This document shows, piece after piece, positions 62,835 through 64,000 of a stretch of 64,000 bases of DNA. The stretch lies in NCBI RefSeq assembly GCF_036320965.1, contig NC_092271.1:17717029-17781028 (forward strand). The letters run 5' to 3'. Position numbers and translations under genes: made by a program. The DNA is from Panulirus ornatus (taxonomy: Eukaryota > Arthropoda > Malacostraca > Decapoda > Palinuridae). The number at the start of each line of letters is the position of its first letter. Positions within the stretch are counted from its first letter, which is position 1. A model generated the notes under the pieces. It did no database searches, was not told where the DNA came from, and saw only the letters and a list, made by a program, of their open reading frames with translations.

Positions 62835-63366
62835 TAGACACTTGTGTTCCACTTGTGATTTTCCCAGCATGTTGTGACTTAATTGTTAACGTGAGGTAGA
62901 TGTCACTTCGCAGTATATGTCATGAATCCAGAAAACACAGTTTCACAAGTAATCAACAGGATCTAAGTACTGTGAACAGTTAATACGATTCTTTTTGTTA
63001 TTTCACCAAAGAGTTCGAATACTATTGTGACTAAGACAGTTAAAGAAATGGAAGTGATGAGGTGTAATTTCATTTTCTGTACTTCATTATTTCTATAATT
63101 GTCTTTGTAGATAATATAAATAAAATTCCTGAGTACATGTATACATTTTTGGTAAATGATAGAGTTTTGGAAGATTATACACACACATAGTTAAGCACCA
63201 TACAGTACTTAACATCATTTCATCTATACTTAGAAATCCGTCCCTTGGAACAGTGGATTGAATCAGGGCATGTGAAGCGTCTGGGGTAAAACATGGAAAG
63301 CTGTGTAGGTATGTATATTTGAGTGTGTGGACGTATGTATATACATGTGTATGGGGGTGGGTTGGG

Positions 63367-63445
63367 CCATTTCTTTCGTCTGTTTCCTTGCGCTACCTCG
63401 CAAACGCGGGAGACAGCGACAAAGCAAAAAAAAATAAAAAAAACC
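63367..63445 (+). mobile_element. SINE-like fragment with A-rich tail
   Basis: TTTCTTTCGTCTGTTTCCTT, GCGCTACCTCGCAAACGCGG and GAGACAGCGACAAAGC precede a poly-A-rich tail. It shares the 'CTACCTCGC-AACGCGGGA' theme with the other SINE-like cores, but the flanks differ. Confidence 0.55.
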
Positions 63446-64000
63446 GAGGTGTTTATGATTCCAGAAACTAAGAAAGAACACTAATGACATGAGACTGGTA
63501 TTCGTGGCGAGAGGGAAGACAAAGACCGTACACGAGTGGTGAATAAGATGTCGTGGGATTCAGGTGATGTGGTGAGGAAAGGCTGTAGACTGTATGCCAA
63601 TACAAGCGTTCTGTAGGTGGAGGGAGAGTCACCTAAAGGCTAAACTTACTATGCAACGTAATCTATATGGTTGCTCTAGCAGTGTGTGGAAAGCTCGGGG
63701 TAAAATAGTACAGTATCTGCGTTTGAGTATATTTACTGCATACAGCAGATTTCATGGGAAAGTTCAAGTTAGAGAAAACAAGTGAGATATACGTCCTTTT
63801 CTTTCAAAATGAACCTCTAAAACTTGCCCACACTGTAGCTGTTAAATGGAGTCAAAGATAAGCAGAGAATATGTTCCTGTAAGGAGTTCCACCTCTGACT
63901 TCATATAGGGCAAGGCCAGCGAAATCCAGAGTCAGTTGATGTACAAATCAGGAATTCCTGATCACTTCCATGTTGTTTGGCTTAGAATATTCAGTGCAAC
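63446..64000. other. Unique sequence to window end
   Basis: No exon or repeat recognised; a 63-codon plus frame at 63594-63785 has no supporting signal. Confidence 0.5.

Overview
This is a eukaryotic genomic window, most likely from a decapod crustacean. The case for that rests on extreme dinucleotide microsatellite density, GT-AG introns, decayed non-LTR retrotransposons, tRNA-headed SINE-like pieces with a repeated core that I associate with decapod genomes, and one recognisable gene of an arthropod family (DM4/12-like). No sequence search was possible, so the organism call is an inference. Nothing prokaryotic or viral was recognised.

Almost all of the window is non-coding. It holds dozens of (AT)n, (CT/GA)n and (CA/TG)n arrays, including an 854-base pure AT array at the left edge; a dozen or so minisatellites (units of about 13 to 93 bp); two adjacent degenerate retrotransposon fragments (9.34-11.3 kb); and scattered SINE-like pieces (24.0, 32.3, 36.7, 37.9, 43.3, 46.1, 60.1 and 63.4 kb). 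Most long open frames are run-throughs of these repeats.

The well-supported gene content is a minus-strand locus at about 15.98-24.6 kb. Two exons at 17113-17298 and 15977-16154 encode a four-cysteine C-terminal domain that fits the arthropod DM4/12 pattern. Upstream lie five tandem exon modules (17.6, 20.5, 21.3, 22.5 and 23.1 kb). Each carries its own start codon, signal peptide, short acidic ectodomain ending in an RLFF-like motif, one hydrophobic segment and, in four of five, a Gly/Ser/Tyr-rich tail. All five can end at a phase-2 splice donor that joins in frame to the same downstream exon. Only 375 bp separate the start codon of module 4 from the donor of module 5, and no other copy of the C-terminal exons was seen. 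The simplest reading is one locus with five alternative start exons sharing one constant C-terminus, an arrangement like clustered protocadherin or UGT1A genes. This is the most interesting system in the window.

Supporting details around that locus are a TATA box and a CRE-like palindrome upstream of module 1; splice acceptor-like sites 5-26 bases before the ATG of every module; a candidate leader exon with a perfect donor at 24515; a possible 51-nt in-frame microexon; an inverted pair of identical CTCF-like 13-mers around modules 4-5; tandem donors at module 5 that would switch between fusion and immediate stop; and a hairpin at the constant stop codon. A separate coding-like exon (25297-25574) and a 49-codon ORF with TATA and AATAAA signals (19.04-19.53 kb, opposite strand) are weaker candidates.
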